In this document: piece after piece, positions 1-8,388 of the stretch
Numbering within the stretch: the first letter of the stretch is position 1
How the letters are laid out: each line of letters begins with the position of its first letter
Assembly: GCF_000420525.1 (NCBI RefSeq)
Contig: NZ_ATVC01000021.1
Coordinates: forward strand, 1-37,202
Length of the DNA stretch: 37,202 nt
Reading direction: 5' to 3'
Origin: Aquaspirillum serpens DSM 68
Lineage (GTDB): Bacteria; Pseudomonadota; Gammaproteobacteria; Burkholderiales; Aquaspirillaceae
The notes under the pieces: model-generated
Seen by the model: the letters and a program-made list of their open reading frames with translations, nothing else
What the model was told of the DNA's origin: nothing
The model's database searches: none
Position numbers and translations under genes: made by a program

Positions 1-392
1 GCAGCGACATGAAGCCCTGTCATTAAACTCAGCGTATCAACAAAGCGACGGCCTACGGCTCCGGCGGCGACTTCACAGCCATACAACAGAATCTCACCCT
101 CCTCCGCCATTGCATTCGACAAAGAGAGCACCGCATCACGCGAACGAGAAAGCGCGGCAAGGTCGATCACTTCATTGCCCAAGTGCAACTCACCAGGTGC
201 GCCATGACAAATCACATGCAAAGCCGACAAACCGACACGGTCGGAACACAACGCGGCCATCTGTTGCAAAGCGGGAAGCTGAGGATGCAAAAGATGGTAT
301 TCGATGTGGTCAGGCAAACCGGAAACGAGGGTGTTGATATCAGGCAGGTTGCTATCGATAAAGGCCAACGAAGTCGGATGAGAGGCAAGCAT
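1..392 (-). CDS. DUF4347-domain protein, N-terminal part (runs off window)
   Basis: An open frame of 130 codons reads leftward from an ATG at 392-390 and leaves the window still open. GGAG lies about 8 nt before the start, and the frame is closed upstream by a stop at 443-441. The residues follow the DUF4347 pattern: 'FIDSNLPDINTLVSGLP' near residues 11-27, 'HVICHGAPGELHLG' at 59-72 and 'ILLYGCEVAAG' at 101-111. In this family the domain sits at the N-terminus of very large repeat-rich, calcium-binding surface or secreted proteins, usually without a Sec signal; none is seen here. H63 and C106 lie where a His-Cys dyad would fall if the domain has a caspase-like fold (inference). The adhesin or toxin role is inferred from the family, because the rest is outside the window. 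Confidence 0.82.
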   Translation of the reverse strand, partial: MLASHPTSLAFIDSNLPDINTLVSGLPDHIEYHLLHPQLPALQQMAALCSDRVGLSALHVICHGAPGELHLGNEVIDLAALSRSRDAVLSLSNAMAEEGEILLYGCEVAAGAVGRRFVDTLSLMTGLHVA

Positions 393-538
393 GATGATCT
401 CCAGAAATTCACAAATACGCGCAAAACACCGAGCTGATGTTCAATCGAATTGAGTAAGCGGTAATCGGTTTTTGCATACTGTGTATTTTTACTGAAAATC
501 CAGAAAAAAGTCTTTCCTCACAACCAAAACGGGGGAAG

Positions 539-789
539 TGAGAGTTAGCATAAATCAATACAATCTATTGTTGACATTTGATATAAAAATAAAAAAGCAA
601 AGCAACTTGATATTGATCAAAAATTGCCCCTCATTTATTTAACAAAAACAACAATATATTGAGCAAAGCAAGGATAAGATAGAATTTTGATATATCAGTC
701 TTCTGTGAAATATAGGGAAAAAGCTATTATGCTATTCGAGTTAACTCTCAAAAGACCAAAAATGATACAGATTCCGTGAGAGTTAACTA
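539..789. repeat. Three TGAGAGTTA(A/G)C motifs, two as an inverted pair
   Basis: TGAGAGTTAGCA lies at 539-550 and TGAGAGTTAACTA at 777-789. The reverse complement TGAGAGTTAACTC occupies 750-738. The last two form an inverted pair 26 bp apart, and the 738-747 copy contains the perfect palindrome GAGTTAACTC. They may be binding sites for an unknown regulator. Confidence 0.4.
580..620 (-). promoter_or_regulatory. FNR/ANR-type box with a possible class II promoter for the DUF4347 gene
   Basis: TTGAT-ATTG-ATCAA at 607-620 matches the FNR consensus (TTGAT-N4-ATCAA) exactly. Read on the minus strand, TATATC at 585-580 could be a -10 element. The implied start near 572 would place the box centre at about -41.5, the usual class II activator position. 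The leader to the ATG at 392 would be about 180 nt. The match is seen in the sequence; oxygen control is inferred, and AT-rich DNA raises the chance of coincidence. Confidence 0.5.
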
Positions 790-1000
790 GGCGAAATGAA
801 TTATTTTTGAAGTCAATGGCATAAATTGACGTTAAACAGGGGCTAAAAAAGAAAAAAATTTTTCTTGACACGAATATGTTTTTGTGAATTTGCGTGTTTT
901 TTGATGTCGAAAGAGAAAGGCAACCTTAAAAGATCGACATAGTCATATATAAATGACATCTTGCTAGAGACGAATACGCCCTCCCTCTCCAGCAACACCA

Positions 1001-1035
1001 CATAAAAACAAAGGGCGAACCCATCGGCTCGCCCT
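1001..1035 (-). terminator. Hairpin with T-rich tail (minus strand)
   Basis: AGGGCGA (1012-1018) and TCGCCCT (1029-1035) pair around a 10-nt loop. On the minus strand the stem is followed by a T-rich run (TTGTTTTTATG). No gene reading leftward ends just to its right, so it may be a relic or may simply insulate the region. Confidence 0.35.
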
Positions 1036-1104
1036 ATTCACACCTCACTTCCCCCGATTTTTTGGCAGCGACGCGGGCCAAGTCTTAACTTCATTATTTA
1101 ATAT

Positions 1105-1184
1105 AATGAACACTGGTTCATTTAATTATTGTCATCAATCACCGAGCAGCGTACATTTCAACACCTTCCTGAACAACCATTCAG
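1105..1184. promoter_or_regulatory. Two TetR-type operators upstream of tetR
   Basis: AATGAAC-ACTG-GTTCATT (1105-1122) and CTGAA-N6-TTCAG (1169-1184) share the core TGAACA-N4-TTCA. A weak promoter, TTGTCA (1129-1134) with TACATT (1152-1157) at 17-bp spacing, lies between them, and the second site ends 9 bp before the tetR start. Self-repression by the TetR protein is the natural reading, by analogy with AcrR-type loci. Confidence 0.5.
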
Positions 1185-1193
1185 TAATAATCT

Positions 1194-1844
1194 ATGCTTT
1201 GTTGCCCTCAACGTTGGTCACGGCGCAAACAAGCACGGCCGGAGGAAATTCTGGCGGCGGCTTTAGAATGCTTTGTCAAACACGGTTATAGCGCCACTCG
1301 TATGGAAGACATCGCCAAACACGCCGGTGTCACCAAAGGGACGGTGTATCTGTATTACGCCAATAAAGAAGAACTACTCAAAGCAGTGGTTCGTGAAACG
1401 CTTTTGCCTCGTGTGGCGGAGTTAGAGCAGGTGCTAAACGACACTGACTGTGCGGCGCCTGAACTCCTGCGCCGTTTGCTACAGCAATGGGGCACACTGG
1501 TTCGTGACAATGATTTGGTGGCAGGTTTACCCAAGCTGATGATTGGTGAGGTGTCGAATTTTCCTGAGCTGGCGCGCTTTTATTATGAAGAAGTGATTTG
1601 TCGTGGCCGCCGCTTGGTCGCCAATGTACTGGCTCATGGCATTGCACGCGGGGAGTTTCGTTCACTGAATATCAACCAAGCTGTTGAGGTGATGATTGCT
1701 CCCGTCATCATGGGCATGATTTGGCAACATTCGTTTGCCCACTTCGAAGCTAAACCGATGGATTTTCCGCATTATCTGGATGCGGTGTACGACATTCTGC
1801 TGCGCGGCTTATCGGCCCCAGTGCCTTCTGGAAACTCACAATGA
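1194..1844 (+). CDS. TetR/AcrR-family transcriptional regulator of the RND pump
   Basis: The 216-residue protein has a TetR N-terminal helix-turn-helix at about residues 16-60 (ILAAALECFVKHGYSATRM, then DIAKHAGVTKGTVYLYY) and a longer ligand-binding half, the normal size for the family. ATG at 1194 is the only good in-frame start after the second operator, though no strong ribosome site is visible. Its stop overlaps the start of the fusion protein gene by 4 nt (ATGA), so the three genes form one transcription unit. It most likely represses its own operon and is released when it binds a toxic pump substrate. The ligand is unknown. Confidence 0.88.
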   Translation: MLCCPQRWSRRKQARPEEILAAALECFVKHGYSATRMEDIAKHAGVTKGTVYLYYANKEELLKAVVRETLLPRVAELEQVLNDTDCAAPELLRRLLQQWGTLVRDNDLVAGLPKLMIGEVSNFPELARFYYEEVICRGRRLVANVLAHGIARGEFRSLNINQAVEVMIAPVIMGMIWQHSFAHFEAKPMDFPHYLDAVYDILLRGLSAPVPSGNSQ

Positions 1845-2977
1845 ACTCATGTCATTTTCGCTATGCACTGCTGGCAGGAAGTGTTTTGCTTGCTGCCTGC
1901 AATGCCACACCCTCTGAGTATCAAGATATTCGTCCTGTTCGTACCACAGTGCTACACAATGCACAGGCCGCATCTCTACAAGTCTATGCAGGAGAAATTC
2001 GTGCCCGCTATGAAATTCCATTGAGTTTCCGTGTGGCAGGAAAAATCAGCGCCCGTTTAGTGGAAGTCGGTCAGCAGGTACAAGCAGGACAAGACATCGC
2101 CCGTCTCGAACCGAGTGACTATGGTTTAGAGGCCAGCGCAAAACGCGCACAATTGGCGGGGGCGGAAAGTGATTTGCGGCAACAAGAGCTCGACCTCAAT
2201 CGTTACCGCGAATTGCTGCAACAGCAATTTATTAGCCAAGCCGAGTTTGATCGCCGTCAAAATGGCGTCAACGTAGCACGAGAAAAGGTGAAGCAGGCAC
2301 AAGCAGATCTCGGTGTTAGCAGCAACCGCACACAATACACCCGCCTCAGTGCTGAACAAGCAGGGATTATCAGCGAAGTGTATGCCGAGGCTGGGCAAGT
2401 GGTACAAGCTGGGCAAGCCGTGGCACGGTTAGCCATCCCCAGTGAGAAAGAAGTCAAAATCTCGATCCCCGAATCACGCCTTGCCCATTTTAAGCAAGCC
2501 ACTGCATTTCAAGTGCGGCTGTGGTCGCGTGATAAGGTTTATCAGGGCAAATTGCGTGAACTTGCGCCACAAGCCGATCCACAAGCCCGAACCTATAGCG
2601 CCCGTATCCAAATTCTTAACCCCGATCAAGAAATTGCGTTGGGCATGAGTGCCAGCGTTGCCCATGTCTCTTCTAGCACAGACAAAACCGCCTTTGCCAT
2701 TCCACTGACTGCGCTTTTAGCAGAGAAACAACAACAATCGGTTTGGGTGCTGGATGGCAAAACCCTCACTGTTAAAAAACGTGCGGTGCAAGTGCAACGG
2801 CTCGAACAACAGCAAGTGTGGATTAGCCAAGGACTACAAGCGGGGGAGGAAATCGTCACCGCAGGGGTGCATTTATTACGAGAAGGTCAAAAGGTGGCAC
2901 GGGTGGATGCTAACCCCGCCCCCGGTAAACCTGCCTTGCTGGCACCGCAACCGGTGACGGAGAAAGCCGCATCATGA
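1841..2977 (+). CDS. RND efflux membrane-fusion (periplasmic adaptor) lipoprotein
   Basis: The 378-residue adaptor has a lipoprotein signal with lipobox L17-A18-A19-C20. A lipoyl/barrel-sandwich segment follows (VGQQVQAGQDIARLEPSDYG near 70-90 and its partner half YAEAGQVVQAGQAVARL near 180-195), separated by a helical hairpin of about residues 95-155. A beta-barrel and a membrane-proximal domain come after. Proteins of the HlyD/AcrA family bridge the inner-membrane RND pump to an outer-membrane channel. The gene overlaps both its neighbours by 4 nt, so its product should be made together with them. No outer-membrane channel gene is in the window, so a shared TolC-like protein is presumed. 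Confidence 0.92.
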   Translation: MNSCHFRYALLAGSVLLAACNATPSEYQDIRPVRTTVLHNAQAASLQVYAGEIRARYEIPLSFRVAGKISARLVEVGQQVQAGQDIARLEPSDYGLEASAKRAQLAGAESDLRQQELDLNRYRELLQQQFISQAEFDRRQNGVNVAREKVKQAQADLGVSSNRTQYTRLSAEQAGIISEVYAEAGQVVQAGQAVARLAIPSEKEVKISIPESRLAHFKQATAFQVRLWSRDKVYQGKLRELAPQADPQARTYSARIQILNPDQEIALGMSASVAHVSSSTDKTAFAIPLTALLAEKQQQSVWVLDGKTLTVKKRAVQVQRLEQQQVWISQGLQAGEEIVTAGVHLLREGQKVARVDANPAPGKPALLAPQPVTEKAAS

Positions 2978-5900
2978 ACAAAAAATCCGGCATCAATTTG
3001 TCAGAGTGGGCGATTCGCCATGCTGCTTTAGTGCAATACCTGATGGTGGTATTGATGGTGGCGGGGGTGTTTGCGTATGGCAAATTAGGACAAAAAGAAG
3101 ACCCCGAATTCACCTTTAAAGCGATGTTGGTCAAAGTCACTTGGCCCGGGGCCAGTGCCGAAGAGGTTGAACGGCAAGTGACCGATCGTGTTGAAAAAAA
3201 GCTGCAAGAGATTGCCGAGATTGATTTCGTCAAAAGCTTTAGCAAAAGCGGCGAAACACAAATGGTGATTAGCTTGCGCGAGGAACTACGGGCGAAAGAA
3301 GTATCCGATGTGTGGTATCGGGTACGTAAAAAACTGGGGGATTTAAAAGCCGAAGGTAAGCTACCCGCCGAAGCACGCGGCCCCTTTTTTAATGATGAGT
3401 TTGGCGATACCTTTGGCAATATCTATGCCTTTACCGCCGATGGTTTTAGCCAAGAAGAGTTACGACGCTATATCGATTATGCACGGCAACAAGCCTTGCT
3501 GATTCAGGATGTGGCAAAAGTCGATATTGTTGGCGAGCAAGAAGAAAAAATTTACGTCAAACTCGATTCGGCGCGCCTTGCCGCATTGGGCATTGATATT
3601 CAAACCGTTTGGGCGGCACTGCGTGAACAAAATGCCGTCGATCCAGCAGGGGAATATCAAACCGACAGTGAACGAATCCCGGTACGGGTAAGCGGTGAAT
3701 ATGATTCGGTCACCACAATTAGCAACACCCCGATTAAGGCGGGTGATCGAACCTTCCGCTTGGGCGATTTAGCCAAAGTAGAGCGTGATTTCGCCAATCC
3801 CCCGGGGTTCCGCATGCGCTTTGATGGTAAGCCAGCCTTGGGTTTAGCCATCTCGATGCGAAAAGGCGGTGATGTTATTCGCTTAGGCAAAGAGCTGAAT
3901 CAATTTGTGGATCGACTGCATGCACAAATGCCGATTGGGGTAGAAATTCATGCGGTCTCCGACCAGCCCAAGGTGGTGAAATCCTCCGTCAATGAGTTTA
4001 TGCGTTCGTTGATTGAAGCGGTGGTCATCGTGTTGGCGGTCAGTTTATTTAGCCTTGGCCTGAAAACCGGCATTGTGGTGGCATTGTCGATTCCTTTGGT
4101 GTTGGCGATGACCTTCCTCGCCATGTGGATTTTTGGCATTGAATTACAACGTATTTCACTCGGTTCGTTGATTATCGCGTTGGGCTTGCTGGTGGATGAT
4201 GCAATTATTGCGGTTGAAATGATGGCCTTGAAGTTAGAACAAGGCTGGAACCGACTGCGCGCCGCCACTTTTGCTTATACCAGTACCGCTTTCCCCATGC
4301 TCACCGGTACCTTGATTACCGCTGCCACCTTTTTACCTGTTGGTTTAGCCAAATCGAATGCTGGCGAATACACCTTTAGCTTATTTGCTGTGGTGGCGAT
4401 TGCCTTGGTGTTGTCGTGGGTGGTGGCGGTGGTGTTTACCCCTTTCATCGGTTACAAACTGTTGAAAGAGCATAAAGTGGCCGCCGACAGCCATCATGAT
4501 GATGTCTATCACAAGCCGTTTTACCAACGCTTCCGCCATGTTTTAACATGGTGTTTGCATCATCGTAAGTTTGTGATTGCCGCTACATTTTTGGCATTTG
4601 TGGGTTCACTGGTTGCCTTTAAATTGTTTGTGCAACAGCAATTCTTTCCGGCCTCCAGTCGGGTGGAGTTGTTAGTCGATATGTGGTTACCGCAGGGCGC
4701 GACTTTCCATGCCACCGAAGCCGAAGTGAAAAAGCTGGAACAAAAGCTGGCTGGTGATGAACGGATTGTGTCGTTGACCAGTTATGTCGGTGGTGGCAGC
4801 CCACGTTTTTATCTGCCATTAGATCAACAACAACCCCATCTAAACTATGCACAGTTGATGATTATGACGCGTGATGAAGAAGTACGCGATCAGGTCAAAG
4901 ACAAAATCAGTCAGCTCTTTGAAACCGATTTCCCGATGGTACGCGGGCGGGTCATTCGCTTAGAAAATGGGCCGCCGGTTGGCTATCCGGTTCAGTTCCG
5001 CGTGTCGGGTGATGATGTGGCTAAATTGCGTGCCAGTGCGGCGAAAGTAGAAGCGATGATGCGTGATGATCCGCGCACCCGCCATGTCAATATTGATTGG
5101 GGTGAAAATATCAAAGTCCTGCGGTTAGAGATCGACCAAGATCGCGCCCGCAGCCTTGGTATCTCCACCCAAGGGCTATCACGGCAACTCAATATGTTGA
5201 TTTCCGGCGCTGCCGTTACCGAATTACGCGAAAACGATCGCAGTATTGAAGTGGTGGCGCGGTTAGATGAGGGAGAACGGCATGCGGTCGAACAAATCGG
5301 CGCTTTGATGGTACAAACCGCCTCCGGCAAATTTATCCCCGTGGCACAAATTGCCAGCGTGCAATACGCATCTGAAGAAAGCATTATTTGGCGGCGCAAT
5401 CGGATGCCCACCATCACCGTGCGGGCAGATGTTGCCGAGGGGGTGCAAGCGGCAGATGTGTCGATTGACCTGTGGCCGAAAATGCAGGCTTTAGAAAAAG
5501 AACTGCCCACCGGATTCCGTGTTGAATTAGGCGGTTCGCTGGAAGCCAGTAAGAAATCACAAGATGCGATTGCCGCCGTACAACCGTTAATGCTGTTGGT
5601 GGTAGTCACGCTGTTGATGTTGCAGCTGCAAAGCTTCCAACGCACTTTGCTGGTGTTGCTCACCGCCCCCTTGGGCATGATCGGCGTCACTTTGACCTTG
5701 ATTCTTTTCCATGCCCCGTTTGGTTTTGTGGCGATGTTAGGGGTGATTGCGTTGGCAGGGATGATTATGCGTAACTCGGTGATTCTGGTCGATCAGATCG
5801 AACATGATATCCGTGATGGCATTCATCCGTGGGAGGCGATTTTAGGCAGCACCATCCGCCGTTTCCGTCCGATTATGCTGACTGCCGCCGCCGCGATTTT

Positions 5901-6051
5901 GGCGATGGTGCCGTTGACACGCAGTATTTTCTGGGGGCCGATGGCAGTAGCAATTATGGGGGGCTTGTTGGTGGCAACGGTACTGACTTTGTTATTCCTG
6001 CCGGCCTTATATGCCCAATGGTTTAAGATTCGTCCCCCAGCTACGGCGTAA
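2974..6051 (+). CDS. RND-family efflux pump, inner-membrane permease (AcrB/TriC-like)
   Basis: At 1025 residues this has the full length of a hydrophobe/amphiphile RND pump, with one N-terminal membrane helix (about 14-36), two large periplasmic loops and two blocks of membrane helices. The proton-relay pair is present as D408-D409 in GLLVDDAIIAVE. At the position of the conserved lysine of AcrB (K940) the sequence reads M-R-N-S-V, giving R933, which I believe is common in this branch. The likely job is proton-driven export of drugs, detergents or biocides; the substrate cannot be read from sequence. The operon layout tetR-adaptor-pump is typical. Confidence 0.93.
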   Translation: MNKKSGINLSEWAIRHAALVQYLMVVLMVAGVFAYGKLGQKEDPEFTFKAMLVKVTWPGASAEEVERQVTDRVEKKLQEIAEIDFVKSFSKSGETQMVISLREELRAKEVSDVWYRVRKKLGDLKAEGKLPAEARGPFFNDEFGDTFGNIYAFTADGFSQEELRRYIDYARQQALLIQDVAKVDIVGEQEEKIYVKLDSARLAALGIDIQTVWAALREQNAVDPAGEYQTDSERIPVRVSGEYDSVTTISNTPIKAGDRTFRLGDLAKVERDFANPPGFRMRFDGKPALGLAISMRKGGDVIRLGKELNQFVDRLHAQMPIGVEIHAVSDQPKVVKSSVNEFMRSLIEAVVIVLAVSLFSLGLKTGIVVALSIPLVLAMTFLAMWIFGIELQRISLGSLIIALGLLVDDAIIAVEMMALKLEQGWNRLRAATFAYTSTAFPMLTGTLITAATFLPVGLAKSNAGEYTFSLFAVVAIALVLSWVVAVVFTPFIGYKLLKEHKVAADSHHDDVYHKPFYQRFRHVLTWCLHHRKFVIAATFLAFVGSLVAFKLFVQQQFFPASSRVELLVDMWLPQGATFHATEAEVKKLEQKLAGDERIVSLTSYVGGGSPRFYLPLDQQQPHLNYAQLMIMTRDEEVRDQVKDKISQLFETDFPMVRGRVIRLENGPPVGYPVQFRVSGDDVAKLRASAAKVEAMMRDDPRTRHVNIDWGENIKVLRLEIDQDRARSLGISTQGLSRQLNMLISGAAVTELRENDRSIEVVARLDEGERHAVEQIGALMVQTASGKFIPVAQIASVQYASEESIIWRRNRMPTITVRADVAEGVQAADVSIDLWPKMQALEKELPTGFRVELGGSLEASKKSQDAIAAVQPLMLLVVVTLLMLQLQSFQRTLLVLLTAPLGMIGVTLTLILFHAPFGFVAMLGVIALAGMIMRNSVILVDQIEHDIRDGIHPWEAILGSTIRRFRPIMLTAAAAILAMVPLTRSIFWGPMAVAIMGGLLVATVLTLLFLPALYAQWFKIRPPATA

Positions 6052-6081
6052 ATGGTGTACTATTTTAGTCGGCTATTCCTT

Positions 6082-6105
6082 CCCTGAGTCGGGGGCTTGC
6101 TTTTT
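6082..6105 (+). terminator. Weak terminator-like hairpin after the RND gene
   Basis: CCCTG (6082-6086) pairs with CGGGG (6090-6094) around AGT, with one G-U pair, and TTTTT follows at 6101-6105. The T-run is six bases from the stem, so this is only a weak candidate between the pump operon and sodB. Confidence 0.3.
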
Positions 6106-6177
6106 GCCATGCCCCCCTCATGTAAGCCGCCGCAGGCTGTTACTGATGTTTTTTATTTCATAACGAGAGGTTTTTTC

Positions 6178-6759
6178 ATGGAACACACACTGCCCACTTT
6201 GCCCTATGCCCTCGATGCTTTGGCTCCGCATATCTCCAAAGAAACCTTGGAGTTTCACTACGGCAAACATCATCAAACTTATGTCACAAACTTGAATAAC
6301 CTGATTAAAGGCACCGAGTTTGAAAATGCTACTCTGGAAGAAATCGTCAAAAAATCCTCCGGCGGTATCTTCAACAACGCAGCACAAGTGTGGAACCACA
6401 CTTTCTATTGGCTGAGCTTGGCACCAAACGCCGGTGGAGAACCGACTGGTGCATTGGCTGAGGCAATCAATGCTAAATGGGGTTCGTTCGACGAATTCAA
6501 AAAAGCGTTTAACGCTGTTGCCGCTGGAACCTTCGGTTCTGGTTGGGCATGGTTGGTGAAAGCCGCTGATGGCTCGTTAGAATTGGTTTCGACCAGCAAC
6601 GCCGCTACCCCATTGACCAGCGATAAAACTGCTTTGTTGACCTGTGATGTGTGGGAACACGCTTATTACATCGACTATCGCAACAGCCGTCCTAACTATC
6701 TGGAAGGTTTCTGGAAGTTGGTGAACTGGAACGCCGTCGCCGAACGCTTCGCTGCCTAA
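6178..6759 (+). CDS. sodB: Superoxide dismutase, iron type
   Basis: The 193-residue cytoplasmic enzyme converts superoxide to hydrogen peroxide and oxygen. The metal ligands are all in place: H27 (HYGKHH), H74 (NHTFYW), D157 and H161 ([13 protein letters not shown]). Q70 in AAQVWNH sits where iron-type enzymes carry their active-site glutamine; manganese enzymes place it in the C-terminal half. ATG at 6178 is chosen because AGAGG lies 8 bp upstream and the family begins at this point. A longer frame from 6097 adds 27 residues that do not belong to the family. The gene stands alone, with a strong terminator after it. Confidence 0.95.
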   Translation: MEHTLPTLPYALDALAPHISKETLEFHYGKHHQTYVTNLNNLIKGTEFENATLEEIVKKSSGGIFNNAAQVWNHTFYWLSLAPNAGGEPTGALAEAINAKWGSFDEFKKAFNAVAAGTFGSGWAWLVKAADGSLELVSTSNAATPLTSDKTALLTCDVWEHAYYIDYRNSRPNYLEGFWKLVNWNAVAERFAA

Positions 6760-6779
6760 TTTCAGCGCCGCCGCTTCGC

Positions 6780-6806
6780 AAAACCCCGTGTCGAACGGGG
6801 TTTTTT
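6780..6806. terminator. Bidirectional terminator between sodB and the metallo-hydrolase gene
   Basis: AAAACCCCGT (6780-6789) and ACGGGGTTTT (6795-6804) form a 10-bp stem around GTCGA, with six Ts on the plus strand and four Ts on the minus strand. It lies between two convergent genes and can serve both. Confidence 0.88.
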
Positions 6807-6817
6807 GTTGTTGAGGA

Positions 6818-7615
6818 CTAGGCAAAGGCAAGCCGCAGCCCGTCATAGCCGGGTACCACCCCAGAGGGGCAGCGGTCAAGCATGTCTTGATATTCCATTT
6901 GATGGGTCATGTGAATCAATACCGTCTGTCGCGCACCAATCACCGCTGCCAATTCTAGGGCTTGGCCAAATCCTAAATGCGAGGGATAAGGCTCTTCGCG
7001 CAAACAATCGAGAAACAACACATCCAATCCCTGCAACAGCGCCAAACTGCTTTCCGCCAGTTGGTTCAGGTCTGTCAGATAAGCAAAATTGCCAATCCGC
7101 CAGCCAAAAATCTCCCACGGGCCATGAATCAGTGGAATCGGGGTAATCGTCAAACCTTGGAATTGAAACGGGTTATCAACCGCCTGCGGTGTTAATACCG
7201 GCTTATCCCAATATTTCCCCGGGGGCAGGCAGGCATAGCCAAAGCGTTCCAAGATATTGTCGATGGTAAACCGGTTACCAAATACCGGAATCGCTGCCCG
7301 TGAATGGAAACAATAGGCGCGCAAGTCATCGATGCCATTTAAATGATCGGCATGCGGATGGGTGTATAACACGGCATCGAGATGATGAATGCCTTCGCGC
7401 AACGCTTGTAACCGTAGATCCGGACTGGTATCAATCAGCAAGGTTTGGCCGGCGATTTTCACCACAGTCGATGCGCGGGTACGGCGGTTGCGCGGATCGG
7501 GGCTGTGGCATACCGCACACGGACAGCCGATCACTGGCGTCCCTGCGCTGGCACCCGATCCAAGAATAATGGCCTCACCAGCCAAGGAGGATAGGGTTAT
7601 GGCATGGTCTGACAT
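6818..7615 (-). CDS. PhnP-like MBL-fold metallo-hydrolase (phosphodiesterase type)
   Basis: The 265-residue protein carries the metallo-beta-lactamase motif H86-x-H88-x-D90-H91 (THPHADHLNG). A C31-x-C33-x2-C36 cluster (GCPCAVC) matches the structural zinc site of PhnP, the cyclic phosphate phosphodiesterase. Later metal ligands appear in 'IPLIHGPW', 'LTDLN' and 'LIHMTHQ'. The start overlaps the end of tatD by 19 nt, so it is the last gene of the mltG-tmk-holB-tatD unit. No other phosphonate genes are near, so the substrate may be another cyclic or ribosyl phosphate. The fold is certain, the exact reaction is not. Confidence 0.85.
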   Translation of the reverse strand: MSDHAITLSSLAGEAIILGSGASAGTPVIGCPCAVCHSPDPRNRRTRASTVVKIAGQTLLIDTSPDLRLQALREGIHHLDAVLYTHPHADHLNGIDDLRAYCFHSRAAIPVFGNRFTIDNILERFGYACLPPGKYWDKPVLTPQAVDNPFQFQGLTITPIPLIHGPWEIFGWRIGNFAYLTDLNQLAESSLALLQGLDVLFLDCLREEPYPSHLGFGQALELAAVIGARQTVLIHMTHQMEYQDMLDRCPSGVVPGYDGLRLAFA

Positions 7616-8382
7616 GGTTGGGCTTTCTTAAACAGCCGGAAGAAGTTTGCTGTCGAAGCCTCGGCAACTTCGCTTAATGGCACTTCTCGCAACTGGGCAA
7701 TAAACTCGGCCACATGCCGTACAAAAGCAGGCTCGTTGGCTTTTCCACGATGCGGCACCGGTGCCAGATAAGGGGCGTCGGTTTCCACCAATAAACGATC
7801 TAATGGCACCCGTTTTGCAACGTCTTGCACGATTTTGGCATTTTTGAAGGTCACTATGCCAGAAAAAGAAATATAAAACCCCAAATCCAAGGCTTGTTTG
7901 GCGGTTTCCCAGTTTTCGGTGAAGCAGTGCATCACCCCCCCTGCTTCATCCGCCTGTTCCTCTCGCAAAATAGCGAGGGTGTCCGCCGCTGATTCGCGGG
8001 TATGAATAATCAACGGCAGCCCTGTTGCCCGCGCTGCGCGAATATGTGTCCGGAAACGCTCACGTTGCCACTCTGGGCGGTCTTTGTGCCAGTGATAATC
8101 GAGACCAGTTTCCCCAATACCAATAATTTTCGCCGCTTGCGCTTCGTGGCACAGTTCTTCAAAACTGAAATCTGGCGCGTCTTTCACGTCAGGATGCACG
8201 CCAACGGTGGCCCAAAAATTGTCATAACTTTCTGCCAAAGCCCGCACAGAGGGGTAGGTATCACAATTGACGCTGATCAGCAGGGCATGACTGACCCCTT
8301 GCTGTTGCATTGCGGCACGGACATCATCCATGCGGCTAGTAAATTCGGGATAATCTAAATGGCAGTGTGAATCGATTAACAT
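7597..8382 (-). CDS. TatD-family metal-dependent hydrolase/DNase
   Basis: The 261-residue TIM-barrel hydrolase starts MLIDSHCHLD (metal ligands H6 and H8). It also has GIGETGLDYHW (catalytic-site glutamate), 'IIHTRES', 'MHCFTE' and 'ETDAPYLAPVPHRGK', the TatD/YcfH signatures. YcfH-type members sit directly after holB in many gammaproteobacteria, as here (6 nt away). Family members are metal-dependent 3'-exonucleases linked to DNA repair or D-aminoacyl-tRNA quality control. The YcfH substrate itself is not firmly known. Confidence 0.9.
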   Translation of the reverse strand: MLIDSHCHLDYPEFTSRMDDVRAAMQQQGVSHALLISVNCDTYPSVRALAESYDNFWATVGVHPDVKDAPDFSFEELCHEAQAAKIIGIGETGLDYHWHKDRPEWQRERFRTHIRAARATGLPLIIHTRESAADTLAILREEQADEAGGVMHCFTENWETAKQALDLGFYISFSGIVTFKNAKIVQDVAKRVPLDRLLVETDAPYLAPVPHRGKANEPAFVRHVAEFIAQLREVPLSEVAEASTANFFRLFKKAQPCQTMP

Positions 8383-8388
8383 ATTTTC

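Larger units (their letters stand above)
393..1193. other. AT-rich intergenic region of about 800 bp, no gene seen
   Basis: This stretch is clearly more AT-rich than the flanking genes, and I find no convincing coding frame in it. It holds an FNR-type box, three copies of a TGAGAGTTA(A/G)C motif, a minus-strand hairpin with a T-rich tail, and TetR-type operators at the right end, each listed separately. It separates the leftward DUF4347 gene from the rightward tetR operon. Confidence 0.7.

Noticed and set aside
110-437. Open frames on the plus strand and one other minus frame at the left edge
   Set aside because: They are shadows of the leftward DUF4347 reading frame, which matches a known domain pattern and has a ribosome site.
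571-870. TTGACA hexamers at 571 and 865 as plus-strand promoters
   Set aside because: Neither has a recognisable -10 at 16-18 bp, and no gene follows closely.
6097-6177. Longer start for sodB
   Set aside because: The extra 27 residues do not fit the family, and the ATG at 6178 has a proper ribosome site.
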